Notes: generated by a model from the sequence alone, not told the origin. A stretch of DNA of 64,000 nt from Brevundimonas vesicularis (GCF_014204545.1 NZ_JACHLJ010000002.1:248001-312000), one strand, 5' to 3'. Shown: positions 53,408-62,757, counted from the stretch's first letter. Made by a program: numbers and translations.

Positions 53408-53986
53408 TCAACACTCGTCCTCGACCAGGCCGAACAACAAATGGTCTGCCCACTCGCCGTTAATTTTCAAATAAGCGCGAGCCCGACCTTCGTTGCGAAA
53501 GCCGGATTTCTCCAGCACCCGTCGCGACCCGTGGTTGGTGGGCAGACAGGCCGCCTCCAGCCGGTGCAGCTTCAGCTTGTCGAACGCGTAGCCGACGACG
53601 GCCCGAACGCCCGCCGTCGCCACGCCCTGACCGGAAAACGGCTGGCCGATCCAGTAGCCCAGCGTCCCCGTCTCGGCGACGCCGCGCCGCACGTTCGACA
53701 GGGTCACCGCCCCCGCCAGGGTCTTGCCGTCCTGCACGAAGACGAAGAAGGGCCAGGCGTTGCCCAGCTCCATCTCGCGCGCATAGATCGACAGCCGGCG
53801 CCGGAAGGCCGCCTTGGTCAGGTCGTCCTCAGGCCAGGCCGGCTCCCACGGTTGCAGATAGTCGCGTGACCCGTCGCGCAGCGTGGACCAAGCGGCGTAA
53901 TCGGCGGCGCGCGGCGGGCGCAGCAGCACGCCGTCCCCCCGGATCACCGGCCCGGCCACATCGCTCATCCAATCCAGAAGCGCCAT
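53408..53986 (-). CDS. GNAT-family N-acetyltransferase (RimJ-like)
   Basis: A 192-residue ribosomal-protein-alanine-acetyltransferase-like protein (VLLRPPRAADYAAWSTLRDGSRDYLQPWEPAWPEDDLTKAAFRRRL at residues 20-66 is the RimJ signature; TLGYWIGQPFSGQGVATAGVRAVVGYAF is the acetyl-CoA motif; CLPTNHGSRRVLEKSGFR closes it). It modifies an N-terminal amine. It lies upstream of the PdeA-like gene, 31 bp away and in the same direction, probably in one operon. Confidence 0.9.
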   Translation of the reverse strand: MALLDWMSDVAGPVIRGDGVLLRPPRAADYAAWSTLRDGSRDYLQPWEPAWPEDDLTKAAFRRRLSIYAREMELGNAWPFFVFVQDGKTLAGAVTLSNVRRGVAETGTLGYWIGQPFSGQGVATAGVRAVVGYAFDKLKLHRLEAACLPTNHGSRRVLEKSGFRNEGRARAYLKINGEWADHLLFGLVEDEC

Positions 53987-54023
53987 CGATGGGGACTATA
54001 GCATCAAGATTCGGCTCTGAACC

Positions 54024-54629
54024 TTACGGTTCGGCCAAAAGTGTCGCGGTCAGCTTCAGCGCCAGGTCGCGGCCCAGCCCCTCCGGCGCGCCCAGCATCG
54101 GCGTCAGGATGTCCCCGATCAGCCCCTCGGCGAAGGCCATATAGGCCGCCGTCACCACCAGGGCCTTGGCCCGCTCGGTCGCCTTGGGATCCTCGGGCGC
54201 CATGGCCGCCAGCCGTTCGGCCAGATCACGCACCACCTCTGCGAAGCTTCCCGCCCGGCCCTGCTCGCGCGCCAGCGCCAGCCAGGCCGCCATCTGCGAG
54301 GCCCCGCCCGGCCCGAAGGCGTCGAACACCACGCTCATCAGCCGCCCCGGCTCGACGGCGTGGCTTCCCTCTCCCACGCTCTCGTTCAGGCCGGCCTCGA
54401 TCCGCTGCGCCAGATCGCGCACCATCGCATCCATCAGAGCGCCCTGAAGCCCGGCCGCCGAGCCGAAATGATGGATCAGATTGGCGTGACCCACGCCCAT
54501 CCGCTCGCCCACCGCCTTCAGCGTCACCGCCGCCGGCCCGCCCGACAGCAAAAGGTCGCGCGCCGCCTCCAGCGCCTCTTCGCGCGCCAACGCCCCGCGT
54601 CGCCGCTTTACCGGACCATTAGTTGACAT
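54024..54629 (-). CDS. TetR-family transcriptional regulator
   Basis: A 201-residue TetR regulator: N-terminal helix-turn-helix EEALEAARDLLLSGGPAAVTLKAVGERMGVGHANLIHHFGSAAGLQGAL, then a helical ligand-binding domain. It is divergent from a metal-dependent hydrolase gene. A palindrome (54624-54637) covers its own start codon, the expected position for an autorepressor binding both promoters. Ligand unknown. Confidence 0.92.
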   Translation of the reverse strand: MSTNGPVKRRRGALAREEALEAARDLLLSGGPAAVTLKAVGERMGVGHANLIHHFGSAAGLQGALMDAMVRDLAQRIEAGLNESVGEGSHAVEPGRLMSVVFDAFGPGGASQMAAWLALAREQGRAGSFAEVVRDLAERLAAMAPEDPKATERAKALVVTAAYMAFAEGLIGDILTPMLGAPEGLGRDLALKLTATLLAEP

Positions 54630-54637
54630 TGATGTCA
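54624..54637. promoter_or_regulatory. TetR operator-like palindrome overlapping the TetR start codon
   Basis: TGACATTGATGTCA has perfect 6-bp arms, inside a longer imperfect AGTTGACAT/ATGTCAGTT arrangement (54621-54640). It overlaps the TetR ATG (54627-54629) and lies about 40 bp before the divergent hydrolase start. Confidence 0.65.
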
Positions 54638-54676
54638 GTTAACTCCATCCTCCGCTCGAAATCGAGGAGCAGAACC

Positions 54677-55513
54677 ATGGCGAAATCCGCCACCCCCGCC
54701 GACCTCCAGATCAAGCCGCGCGACCTGCATATCGACCGCGAGGCTCCGACGCCACGCTGGTGGCTGAACGGCGACCCGTTCGGCACCGCCGTGATGAACG
54801 CCCTCAGCCTGACCTTCCCCGACGGCGAGCGGTTCTTCATTCAGTCGGTCAAGCGGTTCGCCAAGGATGCGCCCCCGGCCCTGGCCGCCGACATCCGCGC
54901 CTTCACGGTGCAGGAGGGCGCCCACACCCGCGAACACATGGCTTTCAACGCCATCACCGAACGCGCCGGCTACGACACCGCCGAGATCGAGGCCTATGTC
55001 ACCGCCCGTCTCGACATCGCTCGCGCCCGTCCGGCCCTGGCCCAACTGGCGGCGACCATGGCGCTGGAGCACTTCACCGCCGCCTTCGCCCATCGACTGC
55101 TGGCCGATCCGGAGCTGCTGAAGGGCTCGCCTCATAACCTGGCCCGTCTGTGGCGCTGGCACTCCATCGAGGAGATCGAGCACAAGGGCGTAGCCTATGA
55201 TGTCTTCCTGCACGCGACCCGGGACCTCAGTCCGCTGAAGCGCTGGCGCATCCGGCGCTGGGCCATGTTCCTGACGACCCTGCTGTTCACCCGGACGGTT
55301 CGCGAGACGACCTTCATGCTGCTGAAGCAAGACGGCATCGTCGGCTGGCGCGCGCGTCTGGGCCTGTTCCGCTGGCTGTGGCTGAAGCCGGGTCTGTATC
55401 GCCGGATGATCGGCGACTACCTGGCCTTCTACAAACCCGACTTCCACCCGTGGCAGGTCGACGACCGCAACCTGATTGCGGACGCGGAGGCCGGCCTGGC
55501 CCAACCGGCCTGA
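54677..55513 (+). CDS. Predicted metal-dependent hydrolase (PF10118-type)
   Basis: A 278-residue helical protein of the predicted metal-dependent hydrolase family with metal-binding His/Glu motifs (QEGAHTREHMAFN, ALEHFTAAFAHRLL, WHSIEEIEHKGVAYDVF). These resemble di-iron ferritin-like sites. Start at ATG 54677, preceded by GAGGAGCAGAACC. Substrate unknown; control by the divergent TetR is inferred from the operator between the two genes. Confidence 0.86.
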   Translation: MAKSATPADLQIKPRDLHIDREAPTPRWWLNGDPFGTAVMNALSLTFPDGERFFIQSVKRFAKDAPPALAADIRAFTVQEGAHTREHMAFNAITERAGYDTAEIEAYVTARLDIARARPALAQLAATMALEHFTAAFAHRLLADPELLKGSPHNLARLWRWHSIEEIEHKGVAYDVFLHATRDLSPLKRWRIRRWAMFLTTLLFTRTVRETTFMLLKQDGIVGWRARLGLFRWLWLKPGLYRRMIGDYLAFYKPDFHPWQVDDRNLIADAEAGLAQPA

Positions 55514-55589
55514 CTCTCAAATCCGATCCCGCGACGGAGTTTTCGCCCAAAGGCGTTACAGTGTGCAGGGGACGGACGAGGAGAAGGCC

Positions 55590-57074
55590 ATGGCTTCATC
55601 ACCGACCGACGCCGCCGTCGCCCTGACCCGCCTGGGTCTCGGCGCCCGGCCTGGCGAGATCGACCGCGTCGCCGCCGATCCGCGCGGCTGGGCGACGAGC
55701 CAGATTCGACCCCAGGGCGCGCCCCAGCCGTCCGGCCAGTTCGCCGGAACCGCCGAACGCGTCGCCCAATATATCGACTATCAGATCGACGCCGGTCTGG
55801 TCCGCCGCGACCGACGCGCCGCCGCTCCGGCGACGACTGACGCCGCCCCCTCCCCTGCCATGCCGGACGCCGCCGATCCGCAAGCCGTCGCCCGGCGCGA
55901 AGCCCGCCAAGCCGCCCGCCGCGACATCACCCAGGACACGGCGCAAGAGTTCCTGGCCCGCGCCCAGCTCGGCGCGACCACCGAGGACGGCTTCGCCGAG
56001 CGTTGGGCCCTGTTCTGGTCGAACGCCCTGACCGTCTCGGCCGCCAAGTTCGCCAGCGGCGCCTTTGTCGGTCAGTTCGAGCGCGAGGCCATCCGCCCCC
56101 ACGTCTTCGGCCGGTTCGAGGACCTGGTCCTGGCCGCCGAACAGCATCCCGCCATGCTTCTGTATCTGGACCAGGCCCGCTCGGTCGGTCCGGACAGCAT
56201 GGCAGGCGCGCGCCGCAACGCCGGTCTGAACGAGAACCTGGCGCGCGAGATGATGGAGCTGCATACGGTCGGCGCCGAGGGCGGCTATACGCAGGGCGAC
56301 GTCACCGAACTGGCGCGGGCCCTCACCGGCTGGTCCATCCCCGCCGCCCGCGACCAGCGTCAGCCGGGTCGCCCCCAACGCGCGCGCAGGATGGCCGCCC
56401 AAGCCGAGCCCGGTCCCGACGGCTTCGTCTTCCGCGCCAATGTCCACGAACCCGGCGCCCGCACGGTGATGGGCAAGACCTATCCGGCGGCGGGCCTGGC
56501 CCAGGGGCAGGCGATACTGCGTGACCTGGCTCGGCATCCGGCCACGGCCAAACGCCTGTCGCGCCGTCTCGCCGCCCATTTCGTCGCCGACGATCCCCCG
56601 CCCGCTCTGGTCTCCCGACTGGAAGCGGCCTGGACCCGCTCAGGCGGTGACCTGGCCCAGGTCGCCCGCGCCCTGATCGACGCGCCCGAGACCTGGACGC
56701 CCCAGCCCGCCAAGATCAAGACGCCCTATGACTTCATCGTATCGGCCCATCGCGCGCTGGGAACGCGGCCTCAGCGGATCCAGCCGCTGCGCCAGGCCCT
56801 GCTCGACATGGGCCAGCCGCCTTTCGCGCCGCCGTCGCCAGAGGGCTGGCCCGACACGGCCGCTGACTGGGCCGGTCCCGACGCCTTGGTCAAGCGGCTG
56901 AACTGGTCGCGCACCGCCGCCGATCTGGCGCAAGCGAGCGATCCAAATGCGGTCGCCGCAACCGCCCTCGGCCCGCGCCTTAGCGAACGCACCCGCCTCG
57001 CCGTCGCCCGCGCCGAAAGCCGGCCCGAGGCCCTCACCCTTCTGTTCATGTCGCCGGAGTTCCAACGCCGATGA
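55590..57074 (+). CDS. DUF1800 family protein
   Basis: A 494-residue DUF1800 protein (DAAVALTRLGLGARPGEIDRVAADPRGW, LARAQLGATTEDGFAERWALFWSNALTVS, NLAREMMELHTVGAEGGYTQGDVTELARALTGW, AKIKTPYDFIVSAHRALG). It is always paired with a DUF1501 protein, encoded just after it with ATGA overlap. No signal peptide is evident on this protein. The pair's molecular role is unclear; proposed to be secreted or envelope enzymes. ATG 55590 has GAGGAGAAGG upstream. Confidence 0.9.
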   Translation: MASSPTDAAVALTRLGLGARPGEIDRVAADPRGWATSQIRPQGAPQPSGQFAGTAERVAQYIDYQIDAGLVRRDRRAAAPATTDAAPSPAMPDAADPQAVARREARQAARRDITQDTAQEFLARAQLGATTEDGFAERWALFWSNALTVSAAKFASGAFVGQFEREAIRPHVFGRFEDLVLAAEQHPAMLLYLDQARSVGPDSMAGARRNAGLNENLAREMMELHTVGAEGGYTQGDVTELARALTGWSIPAARDQRQPGRPQRARRMAAQAEPGPDGFVFRANVHEPGARTVMGKTYPAAGLAQGQAILRDLARHPATAKRLSRRLAAHFVADDPPPALVSRLEAAWTRSGGDLAQVARALIDAPETWTPQPAKIKTPYDFIVSAHRALGTRPQRIQPLRQALLDMGQPPFAPPSPEGWPDTAADWAGPDALVKRLNWSRTAADLAQASDPNAVAATALGPRLSERTRLAVARAESRPEALTLLFMSPEFQRR

Positions 57075-58252
57075 CCGCCCTCAATATGAACCGCCGCCAT
57101 CTGCTGGCCGCCGCCTCCGCCGGGGTCGGCCTGGCCTTCGCCGGCCGCGTCGCCGCCCAGACCAACGGCCCGGCCAACAAGCTGGTCGTCGTCATCGCGC
57201 GCGGCGCCATGGACGGCCTGTCCGTGACCGTGCCTTACGCCGATCCGAACTACGTCCCCTTGCGCGGCGGTGTGGCCATCGCCGCGCCCGGCGAGACGAG
57301 CGGCGCCCTGGCCCTGAGCGAAGGCTTCGGCCTGCACCCGGCGCTGGCCGGCCTGCACGCCCTTTATGGTCAGGGGCAGATGCGGTTCGCCCCCGCCGTC
57401 GCCCTGCCCGTGCGCATCCGCTCGCACTTCGACGCCCAGGACGTGCTGGAGAATGGCGGCGAAGGTCTGCGCCAGCAATCCGACGGCTGGCTGAACCGCG
57501 CCATCGTCGCGGCCGGCGGAACGTCGCTGAAAGGCCTGTCCATCGGCGCCCAGACCCCGCTGATCCTGCGCGGCGACGCCCCGGTGTCCAGCTGGGCGCC
57601 CGGTGGTCTGGTGCGCGACGGCGACCGCATCGCCTCCCTGCTTCAGGACCTCTATGTCGTGGATCCGATGCTGGGCCAGAACCTGGCGCGGGGTCTGGCG
57701 ACTGAGCAGTTGGTCAGCATGGACGGCGGCGACCAACGCCTGCGCCGCAACGACGTCCAGGGCCTGGGCCAGGCCGTCGCCAGGCTGATGACCGGACCGC
57801 AGGGCGCCGACATCGTCGCCGTCTCGCTGGACGGCTGGGACACCCACGCGGGCCAGAGGGCGCAGTTGCAGACGCGGCTGACGGGCCTCGATCAACTGGT
57901 CATGGGCCTGAAGGACGGCCTCGGCGACGTCTGGTCGCGCACTGCGGTCATCGTCGCCACCGAGTTCGGCCGCACCGCCCGTACCAACGGGACCCAGGGC
58001 ACTGACCACGGCACTGGCTCGTCGCTTCTACTGGCGGGCGGCGCGGTAAAGCGCGGCGGCCCCATCGGCGACTGGCCGACCCTGGCCGACAACCGCCTGT
58101 TCGAGAACCGAGACCTGGCGCCGACTTTGGACATCCGTTCGGTGTTCAAGGGCGTGTTGCGCGATCACATGGGCCTCGACCGCGCCGCCCTGGACGCCCG
58201 CATCTTCCCCGGCAGCGCCGCAGAGGCGCCGGTGATGGACGGTCTGGTCTAG
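57071..58252 (+). CDS. DUF1501 family protein with twin-arginine signal
   Basis: A 393-residue DUF1501 protein. The N-terminus (MNRRHLLAAASAGVGLAFAG) looks like a twin-arginine signal, implying export of the folded protein. The rest has VVVIARGAMDGLSVTVPYADPNYVP, LSLDGWDTHAGQRAQLQTRL and VIVATEFGRTARTNGTQGTDHGTGSSLLLAGGAVKRG, which resemble alkaline-phosphatase-superfamily metal-site motifs. It starts in the DUF1800 stop (ATGA), so the two are coupled. Substrate unknown. Confidence 0.9.
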   Translation: MTALNMNRRHLLAAASAGVGLAFAGRVAAQTNGPANKLVVVIARGAMDGLSVTVPYADPNYVPLRGGVAIAAPGETSGALALSEGFGLHPALAGLHALYGQGQMRFAPAVALPVRIRSHFDAQDVLENGGEGLRQQSDGWLNRAIVAAGGTSLKGLSIGAQTPLILRGDAPVSSWAPGGLVRDGDRIASLLQDLYVVDPMLGQNLARGLATEQLVSMDGGDQRLRRNDVQGLGQAVARLMTGPQGADIVAVSLDGWDTHAGQRAQLQTRLTGLDQLVMGLKDGLGDVWSRTAVIVATEFGRTARTNGTQGTDHGTGSSLLLAGGAVKRGGPIGDWPTLADNRLFENRDLAPTLDIRSVFKGVLRDHMGLDRAALDARIFPGSAAEAPVMDGLV

Positions 58253-58417
58253 CCGCCACGCTTGCTTTTCGCGGCACAACAACGCATCAGGACGCCATCA
58301 CCTTGGACCCGGCCCTGTTCGCAGGCGACGGGTGGCTATCCCCGCCGCCGATCCGCTGGGAAACCGAGCCGCCAGAAACCGAAATGTCGGTCAGGCTCAT
58401 CCAGATGAAATCCTGAA

Positions 58418-59902
58418 ATGTCCATTATCGCCTCCGCGCGCCAGCAATGGCTCGCCAATCCTCGCCGCGATCTTCTGGCGGGGACCGTCGTGGCCCTGGC
58501 CCTGATCCCCGAAGCCATCGCCTTTTCCATCATCGCCGGCGTCGATCCCGCCGTGGGCCTCTACGCCAGCGTGGTCATCGCCGTGACCATCGCATTCGTG
58601 GGCGGCCGGCCGGCCATGATCTCGGCCGCGACCGGCGCCATGGCCCTGCTGATGGTCACCCTCGTGCGCGACCACGGCCTGGAATATCTCTTCGCCGCCT
58701 CGCTGCTCTGCGGCGTGTTCCAGATCGTCATCGGCCTGCTGAAGCTGGGCCGCTACATCAAGTTCGTCAGCCGCAGCGTCATGACCGGCTTCGTCAACTC
58801 GCTGGCCATCCTGATCTTTCTGGCACAGATGCCCGAGCTGATCGGCCGCGGCTGGATCACCTACGCCCTTGTCGCGGCGGCCCTGGTCGTCATCTACGGC
58901 TTTCCGCGCCTCACCAAGGCCGTGCCCTCGCCCCTGGTCGCCATCGTCGCCATCAGCGCCCTGGTGATCGTGCTGAAGCTGGATGTGCGCACCGTCGGCG
59001 ACATGGGCCAGATGCCGACCAGCCTGCCGATGTTCCACCTGCCCGCCGTCCCGCTGACGTGGGAGACGCTGGTCATCATCGCCCCGATCTCGGCGACCCT
59101 GGCCTTCGTAGGCCTGCTGGAAAGCCTGCTGACCGCGAATCTGCTCGACGACATCACCGACACCCCGTCGGACAAGGATCGCGAGACGCGCGGCCAGGGG
59201 ATCGCCAACATCTTGTCGCCCCTGTTCGGCGGCATGGCCGGTTGCGCCATGATCGGCCAGTCGATGATCAACGTGACCTCGGGCGCGCGCGGGCGACTGT
59301 CGACCCTGTGGGCCGGGCTGTTCCTGCTGTTTCTGATGCTGGCGCTTCAGACCTGGGTCGCCCAGATCCCGATGGCCGCCCTGGTCGCCGTCATGATCAT
59401 GGTCTCGATCGGCACCTTCGACTGGTCCTCGGTGATGAAGCTGCGCTCCACTCCGCTTCAGTCGTCCATTGTCATGATCGCCACGACCGTGACGGTCGTC
59501 GCCACCCACGACCTTTCAAAGGGCGTGATCCTGGGGGTGATCCTGTCAGCGGTCTTCTTCATGCGCAAGGTCGGCAAGACCATCGCCGTGACCGAGGTTC
59601 CAACGCCGGAGCCGGGCGTCCTGCGCTACAGTGTCTCAGGCCAGCTTTTCTTCGCCTCGGCCGATCTGTTCGCCGCCAGCTTTGAGCATCACGGCCATCC
59701 CACACGCGTCGAGATCGATCTGAGCGACGCCCATCTGTGGGATCTGACCGGCGTCGCCGCCGTGGACAGGGTCGTCTTCCGCTACCGCCGTCAGGGCGCC
59801 GACGTGCAGGTTTTGGGCATGAACGACGCCGCCCGCACCCTGGTCACGCGGGTGGGGCGGTTCGAGAAGATGCATCTGCCGGACGGCGCCGGCGCGCATT
59901 GA
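58418..59902 (+). CDS. SulP-family anion transporter with STAS domain
   Basis: A 494-residue membrane transporter for sulfate or another anion. The N-terminal signature [36 protein letters not shown] is diagnostic, followed by ten or more membrane helices (for example [17 protein letters not shown] and [10 protein letters not shown] motif region) and a cytoplasmic STAS domain from about residue 390 ([37 protein letters not shown]). Monocistronic. The real substrate may be bicarbonate or sulfate. Confidence 0.94.
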   Translation: MSIIASARQQWLANPRRDLLAGTVVALALIPEAIAFSIIAGVDPAVGLYASVVIAVTIAFVGGRPAMISAATGAMALLMVTLVRDHGLEYLFAASLLCGVFQIVIGLLKLGRYIKFVSRSVMTGFVNSLAILIFLAQMPELIGRGWITYALVAAALVVIYGFPRLTKAVPSPLVAIVAISALVIVLKLDVRTVGDMGQMPTSLPMFHLPAVPLTWETLVIIAPISATLAFVGLLESLLTANLLDDITDTPSDKDRETRGQGIANILSPLFGGMAGCAMIGQSMINVTSGARGRLSTLWAGLFLLFLMLALQTWVAQIPMAALVAVMIMVSIGTFDWSSVMKLRSTPLQSSIVMIATTVTVVATHDLSKGVILGVILSAVFFMRKVGKTIAVTEVPTPEPGVLRYSVSGQLFFASADLFAASFEHHGHPTRVEIDLSDAHLWDLTGVAAVDRVVFRYRRQGADVQVLGMNDAARTLVTRVGRFEKMHLPDGAGAH

Positions 59903-59906
59903 GCCG

Positions 59907-60116
59907 TCAGGCGGCGTTGGAGGTCGGTTCGAGGTCAGGCTTGGGCATCTTGCAGATGCGGTTCAGGTCGGCCCGGATCGAACTGCCCTGGAAGTGCGAG
60001 ATTTCGGCGCCCGAATAGCCCTCGCCCGACAGCGCCTTGACGACGTCGCCGGTGTTCAGACAATCGTTGGTCCGAGCGAGCTGGTAGGCGCGCTCCACGA
60101 CGTGGGTGCGGTTCAT
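59907..60116 (-). CDS. Small hypothetical protein (69 residues)
   Basis: Short soluble protein ([41 protein letters not shown], ...[12 protein letters not shown]). It has two Cys and an HTH-like Gly-rich turn but no known family. Its ATG is at 60116 and codon use looks coding. It ends 5 bp from the SulP stop and is divergent from the cold-shock gene. Function unknown. Confidence 0.65.
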   Translation of the reverse strand: MNRTHVVERAYQLARTNDCLNTGDVVKALSGEGYSGAEISHFQGSSIRADLNRICKMPKPDLEPTSNAA

Positions 60117-60355
60117 GTTGGAAGCCTTTCGTGCCTCCCAACAACGTGCGCCAAGCTAAACCGTTCCCATTATTGGATTTTCGGCGCGCCCGGCCCGCGC
60201 TTGCATCTGTCATGAATATCTGCGCACATAGAGCTCGTCGATCTCTCTGCGTAACGCCCACTCTCTCTGCGAACGCACGAGTCAAGGCCGCTCCCATTCA
60301 GACCCGACAGGCCGCAGGGACGTTCCCTCGGTCAATTTCTAACGGAGGTCTCAAA
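60117..60355 (+). promoter_or_regulatory. Long 5' leader region of the cold-shock gene
   Basis: The roughly 240-bp stretch before the cspA-type start has no ORF I trust but holds low-GC runs and a strong ribosome-binding site (AACGGAGGTC, 60341-60350). A long structured leader is usual for cold-shock mRNAs. I could not fold it by hand. Confidence 0.4.
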
Positions 60356-60568
60356 ATGGCTACCGGCACTGTCAAATGGTTCAACCCGACCAAGGGTTAC
60401 GGCTTCATCCAACCCGACGACGGCGGCAAGGACGTCTTCGTCCACATCTCGGCCGTCGAAGGCGCTGGCCTGCGCGGCCTGGATGAAAACCAGAAGGTTT
60501 CCTACGAGCTGGAACGCGACAAGCGTTCGGGCAAGGAATCGGCTGGCCAGCTGCAAACCATCGGCTGA
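60356..60568 (+). CDS. Cold-shock protein (CspA family)
   Basis: A 70-residue cold-shock domain protein ([54 protein letters not shown]). RNP1 (KGYGFI) and RNP2 (VFVHI) motifs bind single-stranded RNA or DNA. RNA chaperone at low temperature or in growth control. Strong AACGGAGG upstream; a terminator follows at 60594. Confidence 0.95.
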   Translation: MATGTVKWFNPTKGYGFIQPDDGGKDVFVHISAVEGAGLRGLDENQKVSYELERDKRSGKESAGQLQTIG

Positions 60569-60593
60569 TTTCAGCTTCACAGCTGATTTGGCG

Positions 60594-60622
60594 ACGGCGG
60601 CTCCTTACGGAGCCGCCGTTTT
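60594..60622 (+). terminator. Terminator after the cold-shock gene
   Basis: ACGGCGGCTCC and GGAGCCGCCGT pair around TTAC and are followed by TTTCAATTT, a strong intrinsic terminator. Its ACGGCGGC stem is shared with the terminators at 3504 and 23264. Confidence 0.88.
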
Positions 60623-60682
60623 CAATTTCAACTGTCCGATGGAACAGATGACTCTCGTCTGACCCAGCCCTAGCTTAGCCAC

Positions 60683-61123
60683 ATGAAACCAGAGATCGTT
60701 TTTCTAACCGTCTGGGTAATAGGCGTTGTTATCACATGGCCAGCCTTGATCTGGTTTGCCGTGAATAGCCGACGAGGTCAGGGCGAACCCCTCATGCCCA
60801 AGCCTCCCGCTTCGGCGCGTTACGCTGACACCCGCGCCTCTGGCAAACAAAAGGGGAAGTGGGGAGGCGCGAGCAACTGCCTGATGGTGGTCATCGATGG
60901 CGGAGAGCTTTGGCTTTCGCCTATTTTCCCGATCACCCTGTTTATGCCCTACGGGACGTTCGGGCTTGAGTTCCGCAAACCTCTCGCCGTCGTCAGAGCC
61001 GAGGCGCGTAGGGATTGGACAGGTATGAACGTCCGACTGCGTCTCACCGACATGGACAATCCCGTCGTTGTCGATCTTCGGGTAAGCGACCCCGCGAAAT
61101 TCATATCAGCTTTGCAGGTCTAG
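60683..61123 (+). CDS. Hypothetical membrane protein (146 residues)
   Basis: One clear N-terminal membrane helix (IVFLTVWVIGVVITWPALIWFAV) followed by a cytoplasmic or periplasmic soluble part beginning with a basic, Gly/Lys-rich linker (SRRGQGEPLMPKPPASARYADTRASGKQKGKWGG) and a strand-rich domain (CLMVVIDGGELWLSPIF). No family recognised. It overlaps the convergent FMN reductase gene by 4 bp. Confidence 0.7.
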   Translation: MKPEIVFLTVWVIGVVITWPALIWFAVNSRRGQGEPLMPKPPASARYADTRASGKQKGKWGGASNCLMVVIDGGELWLSPIFPITLFMPYGTFGLEFRKPLAVVRAEARRDWTGMNVRLRLTDMDNPVVVDLRVSDPAKFISALQV

Positions 61124-61674
61124 GCCTTCGTCTTGTCGATCCAGGCGGCGAAGGCGTCGGTGAAGCTTTTCAGGAAGGTCTTGGTGTCGTCCTTCTTCAG
61201 TTTGCCGTTCTCGTCCAGCAGGTCGGCGACATTGCCGATATAGGCTTCGGGCTGCTGCATCGTCGGCATGTTCAAAAACACCAGCGGTTGGCGCAGGTGG
61301 TGGTTGGCGCCGAAGGCCGCGACGGCGCCGGGCGAGACGCTGACGATGGCGGCGGGCTTGCCCTGCCAGATGCTGTGGCCATAGGGGCGCGAGCCGACGT
61401 CCAGGGCGTTCTTCAGCGCGCCGGGGATGGAGCGATTGTATTCGGGCGTGACGAACAGCACCGCCTCGGTCGTCGCCACCTCCTCGCGGAACCGCTCCCA
61501 GGCCGGCGGCGGGTTGTCGGTCTCCAGATCGGGATCATAGAGCGGCAGGTCGCCGATCTCGACCGGCTCGATCTCCAGCCCCGGCTCAGCCAGCGCCTTC
61601 AACGCCATGCCGATGGCGCGCGAATAGGAGCCTTTGCGCAAGCTGCCGACGATCAGGGCGACGCGGACGGTCAT
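61120..61674 (-). CDS. NADPH-dependent FMN reductase (ChrR/YieF-like)
   Basis: A 184-residue flavodoxin-fold NAD(P)H:quinone or chromate-type reductase. FMN-phosphate loop: VGSLRKGSYSRAIGMAL; LYDPDLETD; then VTPEYNRSIPGALKNALDVGSRP, the dimer/FMN motif; and VSVSPGAVAAFGANHHLRQPL. It can reduce quinones or metals and protects against oxidative stress. The start ATG 61674 is convincing. Substrate unproven. Confidence 0.92.
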   Translation of the reverse strand: MTVRVALIVGSLRKGSYSRAIGMALKALAEPGLEIEPVEIGDLPLYDPDLETDNPPPAWERFREEVATTEAVLFVTPEYNRSIPGALKNALDVGSRPYGHSIWQGKPAAIVSVSPGAVAAFGANHHLRQPLVFLNMPTMQQPEAYIGNVADLLDENGKLKKDDTKTFLKSFTDAFAAWIDKTKA

Positions 61675-61899
61675 GGAAGGTCTCCGGGCTGGACGGGTTC
61701 AAGCGCCAGCATAACCGATCCCGGCGGCCGGATGTTCCGTTTTAACCCGCCCAGCCGTTCACCTGCGCACAAAGCGGACATCGCGAAGGGCTGTTACGGG
61801 TGGGAAGCGGACTTTGGCTAGCAGGCACTGTTCATTGCGAGAAACCGCGTGTGAACCATCAATCCAGGCACTGTTATGGGCCGCGCCCGGGCTTGAAGC

Positions 61900-62757
61900 T
61901 CAATCGCCTTCTATCCGTGCGGAGTTGACGATTTGAGTGACCTCGAAGTCCAAGGAGAATATCTGCTCCTTGATGGCTAGGCAGTCTTCCATGCTGTCAG
62001 TCACGATTGCATAAGCGACGCTTCCAAACGGCTTTTTGGTGCCAACGGTGCAGCCAAGGCCAAAGTGACTATTAGGGTGGTCAGCCGAACGGTTGCACGA
62101 AGCGAAGTCTAGACCGCCTTCGACCCTGCGCCAGATGCGTAGAGGGCGGTCAGCGCTCACCACGGTTCCGGCAACCTGGCGAAGGCTGTCTTCCGAAAGT
62201 GCGGCAGGCTCACACTCAAAGTCTTCGATATAGATTTCCCCAGTGCCCAGGGGCGAGGCGTCGTCGGGAAGCGCAGGGGGCGTGTTATGGGCATCACCAA
62301 ACTCAACACTTACTGCAACTCCGCTAGACAAAGGGCGAAGCGTTAGTTCCACCCCGTCAGCCTGATCATTTTTGGCGATATAGAACGACCAGATCCTGAG
62401 CCCGTCGTCACTTCGGAGCTTCGACAGCTTCGAACCTTCTGTTGTTGGTATTCTGTATGTGCGCTCGTCTAGCCCCATAACGGTCGCCGCATCGGCAGGG
62501 CTGGCCGCGTCGATCGCTGCGGTTAACGCCGCTGGTGACCATACAACCTGTCTGGCATCTGGCGGGACATCGCAACCATTCAGGAGCGAGGCATGAGCGA
62601 GGGCACAGGCCGCCTCGAGTATCGAAGGAAGTCTCATCATCTCTCCCCGCCGTTCCCAAGCCCGCACAATCGGCGAAACGACTTCATCGATCAACCGCCC
62701 CCAATCCTCATGGAAGCAGGCTAGCACCTTACGAGACGTACGCATTGGGTCCGTCAT
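61900..62757 (-). CDS. Hypothetical protein (285 residues), less GC-rich than neighbours
   Basis: No family recognised. Soluble, with several Cys (VLACFHEDW, AACALAH, LNGCDVPP, FECEPAAL, ASCNRSADHP, LGCTVG), two Trp-containing helices and no membrane segment or signal. The DNA reads visibly less GC-rich than the rest of the window, which hints at recent transfer. It is flanked by two non-coding gaps and the DUF1493-like gene, all on the minus strand. Confidence 0.6.
   Translation of the reverse strand: MTDPMRTSRKVLACFHEDWGRLIDEVVSPIVRAWERRGEMMRLPSILEAACALAHASLLNGCDVPPDARQVVWSPAALTAAIDAASPADAATVMGLDERTYRIPTTEGSKLSKLRSDDGLRIWSFYIAKNDQADGVELTLRPLSSGVAVSVEFGDAHNTPPALPDDASPLGTGEIYIEDFECEPAALSEDSLRQVAGTVVSADRPLRIWRRVEGGLDFASCNRSADHPNSHFGLGCTVGTKKPFGSVAYAIVTDSMEDCLAIKEQIFSLDFEVTQIVNSARIEGD

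Noticed and set aside
58290..58417. Short in-frame peptide just upstream of the SulP gene (ending VRLIQMKS)
   Set aside because: No convincing start codon with ribosome-binding site, and no conservation evidence.
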